Position numbers and translations under genes: made by a program | Shown here: positions 1 through 5,247 of the stretch, piece after piece | How the letters are laid out: the number at the start of each line of letters is the position of its first letter | How positions within the stretch are numbered: position 1 is the first letter of the stretch | The notes under the pieces: generated by a model | Seen by the model: only the letters and a program-made list of their open reading frames with translations | The model's database searches: none | What the model was told of the DNA's origin: nothing | DNA from: Bacteroidota bacterium | GTDB lineage: Bacteria > Bacteroidota > Bacteroidia > Bacteroidales > Marinifilaceae | NCBI GenBank assembly: GCA_023400335.1 | Contig: JAEXFF010000316.1 | Span: 1 to 5,247, forward strand | Length of the DNA stretch: 5,247 nt | Direction: 5' to 3'

Positions 1-49
1 CGATATACCCTGTGAGGTATTCTCTCTTTTTTCTCTTCCACATCTATAT

Positions 50-92
50 AAAAAAACTGACCAGGAATCCTTCCTGGTCAGTTTTTATTTTT
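50..92. terminator. Strong bidirectional intrinsic terminator
   Basis: Positions 52-67 and 71-86 are perfect reverse complements, giving a 16-bp stem (AAAAACTGACCAGGAA) with a three-base loop. On the minus strand the hairpin runs into seven T residues (56-50), and on the plus strand into TTTTTATTTTT (82-92). It begins 20 bases past the DUF5723 stop codon and would end that transcript. The symmetry suggests it also serves a convergent plus-strand gene to the left, of which nothing identifiable is visible in positions 1-49. Confidence 0.9.
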
Positions 93-105
93 ATCTCCTC
101 TTTTT

Positions 106-1497
106 TCAATCATACCAATAATTCGTGCGCCCTCTTCCCAAAGGAATACTTATCCCCAGGTAACCGTTCACCCGTTTCACTTCTTTAGGAGCTTTTGTCA
201 TCAAATAATCGGAACCAATAAATACGGGCCCCAATTTTAAGCCGATCCCCAAGGTTTTAAATTCGCTGTGTAAAAAAGAATAGCTTAAAGTAGTCCCCAA
301 CCAATTATTCGGATGATAGTTTCCCGACAAGGTTAACTCTGTATAGGCTTCCGGAAGCAAAAACTGAGTAGAAGAAAGCAAACCTATCCCTAATTTCCCT
401 TTCAAAAAAGTATACTCGGCCCCAATATTTAAAGTAGAGCGGAGAGTTGTACTTCTGGACTCCGGTTCCATTTCCTCAAATTGCATCAAATCCCAGTCGA
501 ATACATCGGAAGGCTGAGTGGTATAATCCGGAGAGGATCCGATATCAGCAGACTGGGAAGAAGCGGAATAAGAATGCTCACTATCCGTAACAGCAATTGT
601 TGTTGAAGACTTTGACCACTTGATAAAGCCCACATCCAGAATAGCAGCCGACAGGGTCAAATTGGGTATAATTTTATAAGTGGCTCCGAAATCCAAACTA
701 GCCCCGTAACCTGAAATATTAGGCTTATCGTAATCCACATCACTGATATATTTCTTTCCTTCGTTATCTCCCGCTGAAACCACTTCCAGCCCCTTGGCAG
801 AAGCTTTCAGTTTTCCCCTGGTCTTTACGTCCCAATCCCTATTCCCGGCATTAATGTACATTTCATTAATTTCTGCATCCATATTCCCCAGTCCTGCCAA
901 AAATTTGATACGTCCCCCCAATGTCAAACGCTCATTTACCGGACGGGAATAACCTATCCCAACCTCCCCGAAGATATCGGCATGTAGCTCCATGTCCCGG
1001 ATATCGTATACTTTCCCCAATTCTAATTCACCGGAATTACGGGCAAATTCAAACATCTGACGTGGAATTGTAGTCGTCGCTAGAGCCCTGGCCCCTACAT
1101 TTATCGTCCAGAATCCCTTTCCGCTATAAAAACCAAAAGAAAGAATGTCCGTAGTGACATCCAAATCGATCCGGTTTTTATTATCCAATTGACGAATGAA
1201 TTTTTCACTGGTCAAAAAGTCATTGTCATTCTCAATAATATCGATAAAATTTTCTATACTTATTGTATTGGACGAAGCAGATATACCCAAAGCTCCTACA
1301 GCCGGAATATTGAAAAAACCCCGAGTCGGCTGCAAAGCCGGATTCATCTTTAAACGGAAAGGAACATTGTCCATAAAATAGGAAGTCCGCACCCCCTGCG
1401 CAAAAGCATTTGAAAAACTCCCCGACAAAATAATAACCGTAAAGCCCAGTATCAGGTAAAGTCCTACCTTTTTTCGAATACAATTTTTATATTTCAT
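106..1497 (-). CDS. DUF5723 family outer-membrane beta-barrel-like protein
   Basis: This 463-residue exported protein has no established function. Residues 1-33 form a signal peptide: basic start (KYKN, RKK), hydrophobic core LYLILGFTVIILSG, and a likely signal peptidase I cut at AFA|QG (A33/Q34). The mature N-terminus, with YFMDNVPFRLKMNPALQPTR (40-59), resembles the opening of Bacteroidetes DUF5723 proteins. The rest is rich in alternating, glycine-containing amphipathic strands, for example 176-202, 263-292, 354-380 and 387-430, as in outer-membrane barrels. Residues about 294-352 form a Ser/Thr-rich then acidic insert (DWDLMQFEEMEPESR) that is likely a long loop. The chain ends NYWYD, without the classic terminal phenylalanine but with aromatic residues close to the end. 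The gene has its own putative promoter and is followed 20 bases later by a strong terminator. The family call rests on recalled sequence similarity. Confidence 0.8.
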   Translation of the reverse strand: MKYKNCIRKKVGLYLILGFTVIILSGSFSNAFAQGVRTSYFMDNVPFRLKMNPALQPTRGFFNIPAVGALGISASSNTISIENFIDIIENDNDFLTSEKFIRQLDNKNRIDLDVTTDILSFGFYSGKGFWTINVGARALATTTIPRQMFEFARNSGELELGKVYDIRDMELHADIFGEVGIGYSRPVNERLTLGGRIKFLAGLGNMDAEINEMYINAGNRDWDVKTRGKLKASAKGLEVVSAGDNEGKKYISDVDYDKPNISGYGASLDFGATYKIIPNLTLSAAILDVGFIKWSKSSTTIAVTDSEHSYSASSQSADIGSSPDYTTQPSDVFDWDLMQFEEMEPESRSTTLRSTLNIGAEYTFLKGKLGIGLLSSTQFLLPEAYTELTLSGNYHPNNWLGTTLSYSFLHSEFKTLGIGLKLGPVFIGSDYLMTKAPKEVKRVNGYLGISIPLGRGRTNYWYD

Positions 1498-1520
1498 CTC
1501 TCAGTAAATTTTATTGAGAG
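1498..1520. promoter_or_regulatory. 23-base dyad abutting the DUF5723 start codon
   Basis: CTCTCA and TGAGAG form perfect outer arms, and the inner TAAA/TTTA bases also pair. Only one position (a G/T opposition) breaks symmetry around the central base. The dyad fills the space between the predicted -7 element and the ATG. It could be an operator for a dimeric regulator or, if transcribed in full, a hairpin that masks ribosome access. No known binding-site family is recognised. Confidence 0.4.
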
Positions 1521-1521
1521 A

Positions 1522-1552
1522 CAAAATTGGCACATTATTTCAGAATATACAA
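1522..1552 (-). promoter_or_regulatory. Bacteroides-type promoter for the DUF5723 gene
   Basis: On the minus strand, TTG (1552-1550) is followed after 20 bp by CAATTTTG (1529-1522), which matches the -7 consensus TAnnTTTG at all but the first base. Both the spacing and the -33 trinucleotide fit. Transcription would begin near 1515, giving an untranslated leader of under 20 bases before the ATG at 1497. This suggests the gene is expressed separately from luxS. It was matched by eye only. Confidence 0.45.
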
Positions 1553-1582
1553 CAGATTTTATATTTTTTTACCAGACTTGGT

Positions 1583-2062
1583 TCAATGGGGGTAAATTCT
1601 GTTTTTGTCTTCCATAACCTCTAATACTTCCTTCAGGTATTTGGCAGCTTCGTACCGGGCCATGGGCAAATCATGCAACAGATAATTTCCGCAGTCTTTG
1701 GGGGCTGCTCCAGGCACTTCGCCTCCGAAATCCCTGACGAACCGGAAAGTTTCCCGCATTAAATCCTCTATATCCCGGGGGGATAAATCTCCTTTTAACA
1801 ATAAATAATTCCCGGTAGCACATCCCATAGGTCCCCAATAAACAATCCGGTCTCCCCACAACGGATGATTACGTAAAAAAGTAGCAGCCAAATGTTCCAT
1901 CGTATGCAAAGCCCCTGCTCCCATGGCCGGTTCCCGGTTGGGTTCCTTCATGCGAATATCAAAAGTGGTGACAACCTCATCCCCTATCCTATCTTTGCGG
2001 GAAACATAAATTCCACGGAGTAGATGTTCGTGGTCGATTGTAAAACTTGGAATTTTTTTCAT
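1583..2062 (-). CDS. luxS: S-ribosylhomocysteine lyase (AI-2 synthesis)
   Basis: LuxS is a cytoplasmic homodimeric metalloenzyme that splits S-ribosylhomocysteine into homocysteine and 4,5-dihydroxy-2,3-pentanedione (DPD), which cyclises to autoinducer-2. This 159-residue copy is full length for the family. The metal-binding signature HTMEH lies at 53-57 (ligands H53 and H57, catalytic glutamate E56), and the third ligand is C124 in KDCGNY. The catalytic cysteine is C81 in GPMGCATG. The N-terminus MKKIPSFTIDHEHLLRG carries the usual substrate-contacting stretch, and FDIRMKEPN (34-42) is typical. The ATG at 2062 is the natural start; the leader is AT-rich without a Shine-Dalgarno. The gene follows mtn by 64 bases with no clear terminator or well-spaced promoter between, so cotranscription is likely. 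It recycles homocysteine whether or not the cell uses AI-2 as a signal. Confidence 0.97.
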   Translation of the reverse strand: MKKIPSFTIDHEHLLRGIYVSRKDRIGDEVVTTFDIRMKEPNREPAMGAGALHTMEHLAATFLRNHPLWGDRIVYWGPMGCATGNYLLLKGDLSPRDIEDLMRETFRFVRDFGGEVPGAAPKDCGNYLLHDLPMARYEAAKYLKEVLEVMEDKNRIYPH

Positions 2063-2126
2063 ATCTGGTTTGTTGATTTTTCAATTTAAAAAGGACAAAG
2101 GAAAGATTATATAATACAGCTTTTTT

Positions 2127-2810
2127 TTACAATATATTCAAAAACTCCCGGAAAATTTCAAAAGATTCCTGAGGAGCTGCCGTCCAAAAATTCCGGTATT
2201 GCAATGCGTGTTTGTCTACCCCGGGAGTATCACTGATTATCCGGAAACTGAGAAAAGGAACCTTTTCCATATAACAAGCCTGAGCCATAGAACAAGATTC
2301 CATATCTACAGCCAATCCTTCCGGAAATTTGTCTTTAATGGCATTTAATTCCCCACGGTCTGTAATAAACCGGTCACCGGTACAAATCAAACCGCCGATC
2401 AGGCTGACACGGGTCTGCAGCCCTAAAGCCACCTGGTATAAATGAGGGTCAGCTTCGTAATAAGCCGGCATTCCCTGAATTTGTCCGTAAGCGTTTCCTT
2501 CCCCGCACCATACATCATGATAGACAGTTTTTTCTCCCACGACGATGTCCATTACCCCCAAACGCTTATCAATCCCTCCGGCCACTCCTGTATTGAGGAT
2601 ACAGTCCGGACAAAAATTCCGGATCAGCTCAGAAGTTCCCAAAGCAGAACACACCTTCCCGATCCCACTTTTCGAGAGCACTACGGTTTTTCCGCCTGAT
2701 TTCCCCTCTACAAAAATCCGTTCTCCCACAGAGGTTTCTTTACGATCTTCCAATAAATCGTGGATTAACTTAAATTCCGAATCCATCGCCACGATTACAC
2801 CTATTTTCAT
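2127..2810 (-). CDS. mtn: 5'-methylthioadenosine/S-adenosylhomocysteine nucleosidase
   Basis: This enzyme hydrolyses the N-glycosidic bond of S-adenosylhomocysteine and methylthioadenosine, releasing adenine and S-ribosylhomocysteine or methylthioribose. I place the start at the ATG at 2810, which gives MKIGVIVAMDSE and 227 residues, close to E. coli MTAN (232). A longer frame reaches 2858, but its first codon is TTG and the 16 added residues are not family-like. With the ATG start, the general acid/base residues match known positions: E12 in the first strand, E171 in VDMES, and D194 in ISD. SGIGKV (about 48-53) and NTGVAGG (73-79) form the nucleoside phosphorylase-fold core, and GDRFI (145-149) supplies the aromatic residue that stacks on adenine. 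The stop is TAA. luxS, which uses the product, begins 64 bases downstream. The alternative name is pfs/mtnN. Confidence 0.95.
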   Translation of the reverse strand: MKIGVIVAMDSEFKLIHDLLEDRKETSVGERIFVEGKSGGKTVVLSKSGIGKVCSALGTSELIRNFCPDCILNTGVAGGIDKRLGVMDIVVGEKTVYHDVWCGEGNAYGQIQGMPAYYEADPHLYQVALGLQTRVSLIGGLICTGDRFITDRGELNAIKDKFPEGLAVDMESCSMAQACYMEKVPFLSFRIISDTPGVDKHALQYRNFWTAAPQESFEIFREFLNIL

Positions 2811-2834
2811 ATTGTTCTGATTTATTTGACAATA

Positions 2835-2848
2835 CTCCCGCAGGGGAG
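2835..2848 (-). other. Small GC-rich hairpin in the mtn leader
   Basis: CTCCC and GGGAG can pair around a four-base loop (minus strand CTCCCCTGCGGGAG), about 25 bases before the mtn ATG at 2810. It is followed by an AT-rich stretch, not a T-run, so it is not a standard terminator. It may be an mRNA processing or stability element, or simply chance. It does not resemble an SAH riboswitch, which is larger. Confidence 0.3.
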
Positions 2849-2885
2849 AACCGGACAAGCCCTATTTTGAATCTTTGCTCCGGAA

Positions 2886-3521
2886 TTAAAAAAACGGATT
2901 ATGTCTTTTTTCCTCTCCGATCGTAGTCACGGGACCATGTCCCGGAATGACTTTTACCCGATCGTCCAGGGTGAATAATTTAGTCCGGATAGCGGACAAG
3001 AGTTGTCGCTGATCCCCTCCCGGCAGGTCCGTACGTCCAATACTCCCGGCAAACAGAGAATCTCCGCTAATCAATAGTTGATCCGGATCGCTGTAAAAAC
3101 TAAGTCCTCCCGGAGAATGTCCGGGTATAGCGATCACTTTCAATTCCGAATTTCCGAAATGAACGAGATCTCCGTCTTTCAGATAATGAGCCGTAACAGG
3201 CGGCTGGGCAATCCCCGATATACCTAAATAAGCAGCATACTGCACCGCATTTTCGATCAGGAAGTCGTCCTCACGACTGGCCTGAGGTGCTAATCCGTAT
3301 ACTTCCTGAATGAAATTATTCCCCAATACATGATCGATATGTAAATGGGTATTGAGTAAACCCACCAATTTCAGTTGGTTTTCCCGGACAAAATTCTTGA
3401 ATTCTTCCCTTTCTTCCGAATCAAAACAGCCACAGTCAATGACAACGGCCTCCTTCGTTTCATCATACAGCAAAATGGTATTTTCCTGAAACGGATTATT
3501 GACGAATATTTTTACATTCAT
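2886..3521 (-). CDS. Glyoxalase II-like metallo-beta-lactamase-fold hydrolase
   Basis: This 211-residue soluble protein belongs to the MBL-fold hydrolases and has a complete set of binuclear metal ligands: THLHIDH at 58-64 (H59, H61, D63, H64), H135 in PGHSPGG, D154 in SGDSLF, and H195 in PGHGP. The ending EEKRHNPFF near 203-211 is typical of the short glyoxalase II-like subgroup. Classical glyoxalase II (about 250-260 residues) has an extra C-terminal helical domain that binds glutathione; this protein lacks it and is nearer the short YcbL-like type (about 215 residues). It probably hydrolyses a thioester or similar ester, but the substrate cannot be read from the sequence. It follows a terminator and its own probable promoter, and precedes mtn by 75 bases without a visible terminator. 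The start ATG at 3521 gives MNVKIFVNNPFQENT, normal for the family. Confidence 0.9.
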   Translation of the reverse strand: MNVKIFVNNPFQENTILLYDETKEAVVIDCGCFDSEEREEFKNFVRENQLKLVGLLNTHLHIDHVLGNNFIQEVYGLAPQASREDDFLIENAVQYAAYLGISGIAQPPVTAHYLKDGDLVHFGNSELKVIAIPGHSPGGLSFYSDPDQLLISGDSLFAGSIGRTDLPGGDQRQLLSAIRTKLFTLDDRVKVIPGHGPVTTIGEEKRHNPFF

Positions 3522-3544
3522 AATTTTCTCTTGTTGATGGAGAA

Positions 3545-3576
3545 CAAAGTTACAAAAATAACCCGGCTTTCGAAAG
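3545..3576 (-). promoter_or_regulatory. Bacteroides-type promoter for the MBL hydrolase gene
   Basis: On the minus strand, TAACTTTG (3552-3545) matches the Bacteroides -7 consensus TAnnTTTG exactly. TTTC (3575-3572), 19 bp upstream, differs from the -33 TTTG by one base. The predicted start would lie near 3538-3540, leaving an untranslated leader of about 20 bases before the ATG at 3521. The upstream element lies inside the stem of the ruvA terminator. This is a consensus match by eye, not proof of activity. Confidence 0.5.
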
Positions 3577-3581
3577 CGGGT
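3553..3581 (-). terminator. Rho-independent terminator after ruvA
   Basis: Ten bases after the ruvA stop codon, the minus strand can fold ACCC/GGGT and GCTT(T)/(A)AAGC into a stem with one bulged C and a TCGA-like loop (positions 3561-3581). The run TATTTTTG follows directly (3560-3553). This is a standard intrinsic terminator layout for the trpS-ruvA unit. The stem is short and the T-run is interrupted by one A, so some readthrough into the next gene is possible. Confidence 0.7.
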
Positions 3582-3591
3582 CCCCTTCTCC

Positions 3592-4170
3592 CTAAAGCTG
3601 TTTCAACGCTAATTTAATCAATTCTTCAACAGTAGTTACTTTTCCTGCGGCAAGTATTTTATCAATGACTTTTGCAGCCTGATTTTTCACAAATCCCAAC
3701 ATCACCAGGGCGGCTAAAGCCTCTTCCTTCATAGTCCCTGAAGCAAATAGAAATTCGTCCGCACCGCCTCCGCTTCCGACTTTATCTTTCAATTCGATAA
3801 TCACCCGCTGGGCGGTTTTCAAACCGATTCCCTTTACGCTTTTTATGGCATTTACATTCTCCGTCAGAATAGCACTGACAATTTCCTCCGTAGTCATGGA
3901 ACTCAACATAACTCCGGCCGTATTCGCCCCGATACCCGACACAGCTATCAATTGCCGGAACAACCTCCGTTCTTCACGGGTATAAAAACCATACAATAAA
4001 TGAGCATCCTCCCGGACGATTAAATGCACATACAGACAAACTGTTTTTTCGGCAGCAATCTTCGAATATGTATTTACCGAAATATTGACGTAGTATCCCA
4101 CTCCTCCGCAATCCACCACCGCATATGTCGGAGTAGCTTCTGCCAAATTACCTTTCAGATATTCATACAT
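3592..4170 (-). CDS. ruvA: Holliday junction branch-migration protein RuvA
   Basis: RuvA binds four-way DNA junctions as a tetramer and loads the RuvB motor for branch migration during recombinational repair. This 192-residue copy is slightly shorter than the E. coli protein (203) but complete. The N-terminal OB-fold (about 1-62) ends in VREDAHLLYGF, which carries the acidic pin residues E54 and D55 that separate strands at the junction. Two helix-hairpin-helix motifs follow: AVSGIGANTAG near 76-86 and SVKGIGLKTAQR near 111-122. After a Gly-rich linker (about 132-137), domain III (about 146-192, KEEALAALVMLGF) is the RuvB-contacting part. The start ATG at 4170 gives the canonical MYEYLKG opening and is preceded closely by GGAAG. 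The gene lies 75 bases after trpS and ends in TAG just before a hairpin terminator. No ruvB or ruvC is in the window. Confidence 0.97.
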   Translation of the reverse strand: MYEYLKGNLAEATPTYAVVDCGGVGYYVNISVNTYSKIAAEKTVCLYVHLIVREDAHLLYGFYTREERRLFRQLIAVSGIGANTAGVMLSSMTTEEIVSAILTENVNAIKSVKGIGLKTAQRVIIELKDKVGSGGGADEFLFASGTMKEEALAALVMLGFVKNQAAKVIDKILAAGKVTTVEELIKLALKQL

Positions 4171-4245
4171 CTTCCGTCATTTTCAGGTACTCACTTCAAC
4201 TCATCCGCCCCTTTACTTCTCCGTATCCGTCAGTACAATTCATTT

Positions 4246-5229
4246 TTATCTAAAACCAATAATACGTCTCACTTCCAGCATTGTATTCCGGGCACTGCAC
4301 CTGGCCTGCTCCGCTCCCTCAGCAGCCACCCTGTCCATATAATCCACATCTTCCGAAATAGCCAGTATCCTTTCCCGTATAGGAGCTGTAAATTGAATAA
4401 TATCCTCTGCCAATTGTTTCTTCAAATCCCCGTACCGGATTTCACAGGCATTGTATTTTTCATTGAAATAAGTATAAGTATCCGGAGAAGACACAATCTG
4501 CAACATCCGGAACAAATTATCAATCGCTTCCGGTTTCACGCTATTGGGAACAGTCGGACCACTATCGGTCACAGCTTTCATCACTTTCTTGCGGATGGTG
4601 GCTGCATCGTCAATCAGGTAAATGGCATTCCCTTCTGATTTTCCCATCTTTCCGGATCCGTCCAGGCCCGGGACTTTTACAGCTTCCCCTCCAAAAGAAT
4701 ACGACTGAGGCTCCTTAAAAAACTCTATTCCGTAAATGGTATTGAAACGACGGGCGAATTTCCGGGCCATTTCCATATTCTGTTCCTGATCCTTTCCTAC
4801 CGGCACCTTATCTGCATTGTGTATAAGGATATCTGCCGCCATCAAAGCCGGATAAGTCAATAAACCTGCATTCACATTATCGGGTTGTTTCCGGGCCTTC
4901 TCTTTGAAAGAAGTCACCCTTTCCAATTCCCCCAAATAAGCATTCATATTGAGATACAGATACAATTCCGCAATTTCTTTCACGTCACTTTGCAAATAAA
5001 TAGCCGCTTTTCCGGGATCTATACCACAGGCCAGGTATTCTGCCAGTATTTTACGCACATTAGCCATCACATCCCCGGGATGAGGGTGGGTAGTCAAGGA
5101 ATGCCAATCGGCAATAAAGAAAAAACACTTATACTCGTCCTGCAACCTTAAAAAATTCTTAACTGCTCCGAAATAATTTCCCAAATGTAAATTTCCTGTG
5201 GGTCGGATTCCACTTACTACGATCTCCAT
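4246..5229 (-). CDS. trpS: Tryptophanyl-tRNA synthetase (class I)
   Basis: This 327-residue cytoplasmic enzyme charges tRNA-Trp with tryptophan using ATP. The length matches bacterial TrpRS (about 330 residues). The class I HIGH-type signature is TGNLHLGNY at residues 11-19. The tryptophan-pocket stretch MAADILIHNADKVPVGKDQ spans residues 130-148. The KMSKS loop appears as GKMGKS at 193-198, with glycine in place of the first serine. The C-terminal helical anticodon-binding part (about 205-327) is intact and ends in a TAA stop. The ATG at 5229 gives the expected MEIVVSGIRPTG N-terminus. Only 18 AT-rich bases remain upstream, with no Shine-Dalgarno, so its promoter, and any leader control, lies outside the window. 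ruvA follows after 75 bases with no visible terminator between, so the two are probably cotranscribed. Identification is secure. Confidence 0.97.
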   Translation of the reverse strand: MEIVVSGIRPTGNLHLGNYFGAVKNFLRLQDEYKCFFFIADWHSLTTHPHPGDVMANVRKILAEYLACGIDPGKAAIYLQSDVKEIAELYLYLNMNAYLGELERVTSFKEKARKQPDNVNAGLLTYPALMAADILIHNADKVPVGKDQEQNMEMARKFARRFNTIYGIEFFKEPQSYSFGGEAVKVPGLDGSGKMGKSEGNAIYLIDDAATIRKKVMKAVTDSGPTVPNSVKPEAIDNLFRMLQIVSSPDTYTYFNEKYNACEIRYGDLKKQLAEDIIQFTAPIRERILAISEDVDYMDRVAAEGAEQARCSARNTMLEVRRIIGFR

Positions 5230-5247
5230 TTTAACATTTTTATATTA

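Noticed and set aside
1571..1582. ACCA/TGGT hairpin just after luxS as a terminator
   Set aside because: The stem is only 4 bp, and on the minus strand it is followed by A residues, not T residues.
2063..2126. Possible promoter for luxS (TTCCTTTG) in the mtn-luxS spacer
   Set aside because: The -7 match lacks the A of TAnnTTTG, and the nearest TTG is 26 bp upstream, outside the usual spacing. Cotranscription with mtn is more likely.
2811..2885. SAH riboswitch before mtn
   Set aside because: The 75-base spacer holds only one small hairpin and lacks the conserved pseudoknotted core such a switch would need.
4196..4243. 15-codon minus-strand open frame in the trpS-ruvA spacer
   Set aside because: It has an ATG and a stop but no ribosome-binding signal and no recognisable peptide. 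It is too short to support, and it contains no Trp codons that would suggest a leader peptide.
4024..4638. 204-residue open frame on the plus strand opposite trpS and ruvA
   Set aside because: It spans parts of two well-identified genes on the other strand, and its translation has low-complexity Ser/His/Ile-rich character typical of an antisense shadow, with no recognisable domain.
5230..5247. T-box or leader control upstream of trpS
   Set aside because: Only 18 bases are present upstream, so nothing can be judged.

Overview
This 5.2 kb window looks like core chromosome of a member of the Bacteroidota, probably order Bacteroidales. Three things point there: a signal-peptide-bearing outer-surface protein of the Bacteroidetes DUF5723 type, AT-rich leaders without clear Shine-Dalgarno sequences, and two upstream regions that fit the Bacteroides-type sigma factor promoter (TTTG/TTG, about 19-21 bp, TAnnTTTG). 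I cannot name a genus from the sequence.

All six genes lie on the minus strand, so they read from high to low coordinates: trpS (tryptophanyl-tRNA synthetase), ruvA (Holliday junction branch-migration subunit), a glyoxalase II-like metallo-beta-lactamase-fold hydrolase, mtn (5'-methylthioadenosine/S-adenosylhomocysteine nucleosidase), luxS (S-ribosylhomocysteine lyase), and a DUF5723 beta-barrel-like protein. All are full length, with the catalytic residues I could check in place. No stretch of 300 bases lacks a gene. The longest gene-free stretch lies between luxS and the DUF5723 gene (about 85 bases), apart from roughly 105 bases at the left edge.

The transcription layout can be partly read. 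trpS and ruvA appear to form one unit, closed by a hairpin terminator just after ruvA. A well-matching promoter starts immediately after that terminator and would drive the hydrolase, mtn and luxS. The DUF5723 gene seems to have its own promoter, with a near-perfect 23-base dyad between the predicted transcription start and the ATG. A perfect 16-bp stem at positions 52-86, with a T-run on both strands, ends the cluster and could also stop a convergent gene lying to the left.

Functionally, mtn and luxS are consecutive steps. Mtn cleaves S-adenosylhomocysteine to S-ribosylhomocysteine and adenine, and LuxS then gives homocysteine plus DPD, the precursor of AI-2. The hydrolase upstream may belong to the same unit, but a functional link is not established. 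I see no mobile element, CRISPR array, RNA gene or new defence or metabolic system. The most interesting points are small regulatory structures.
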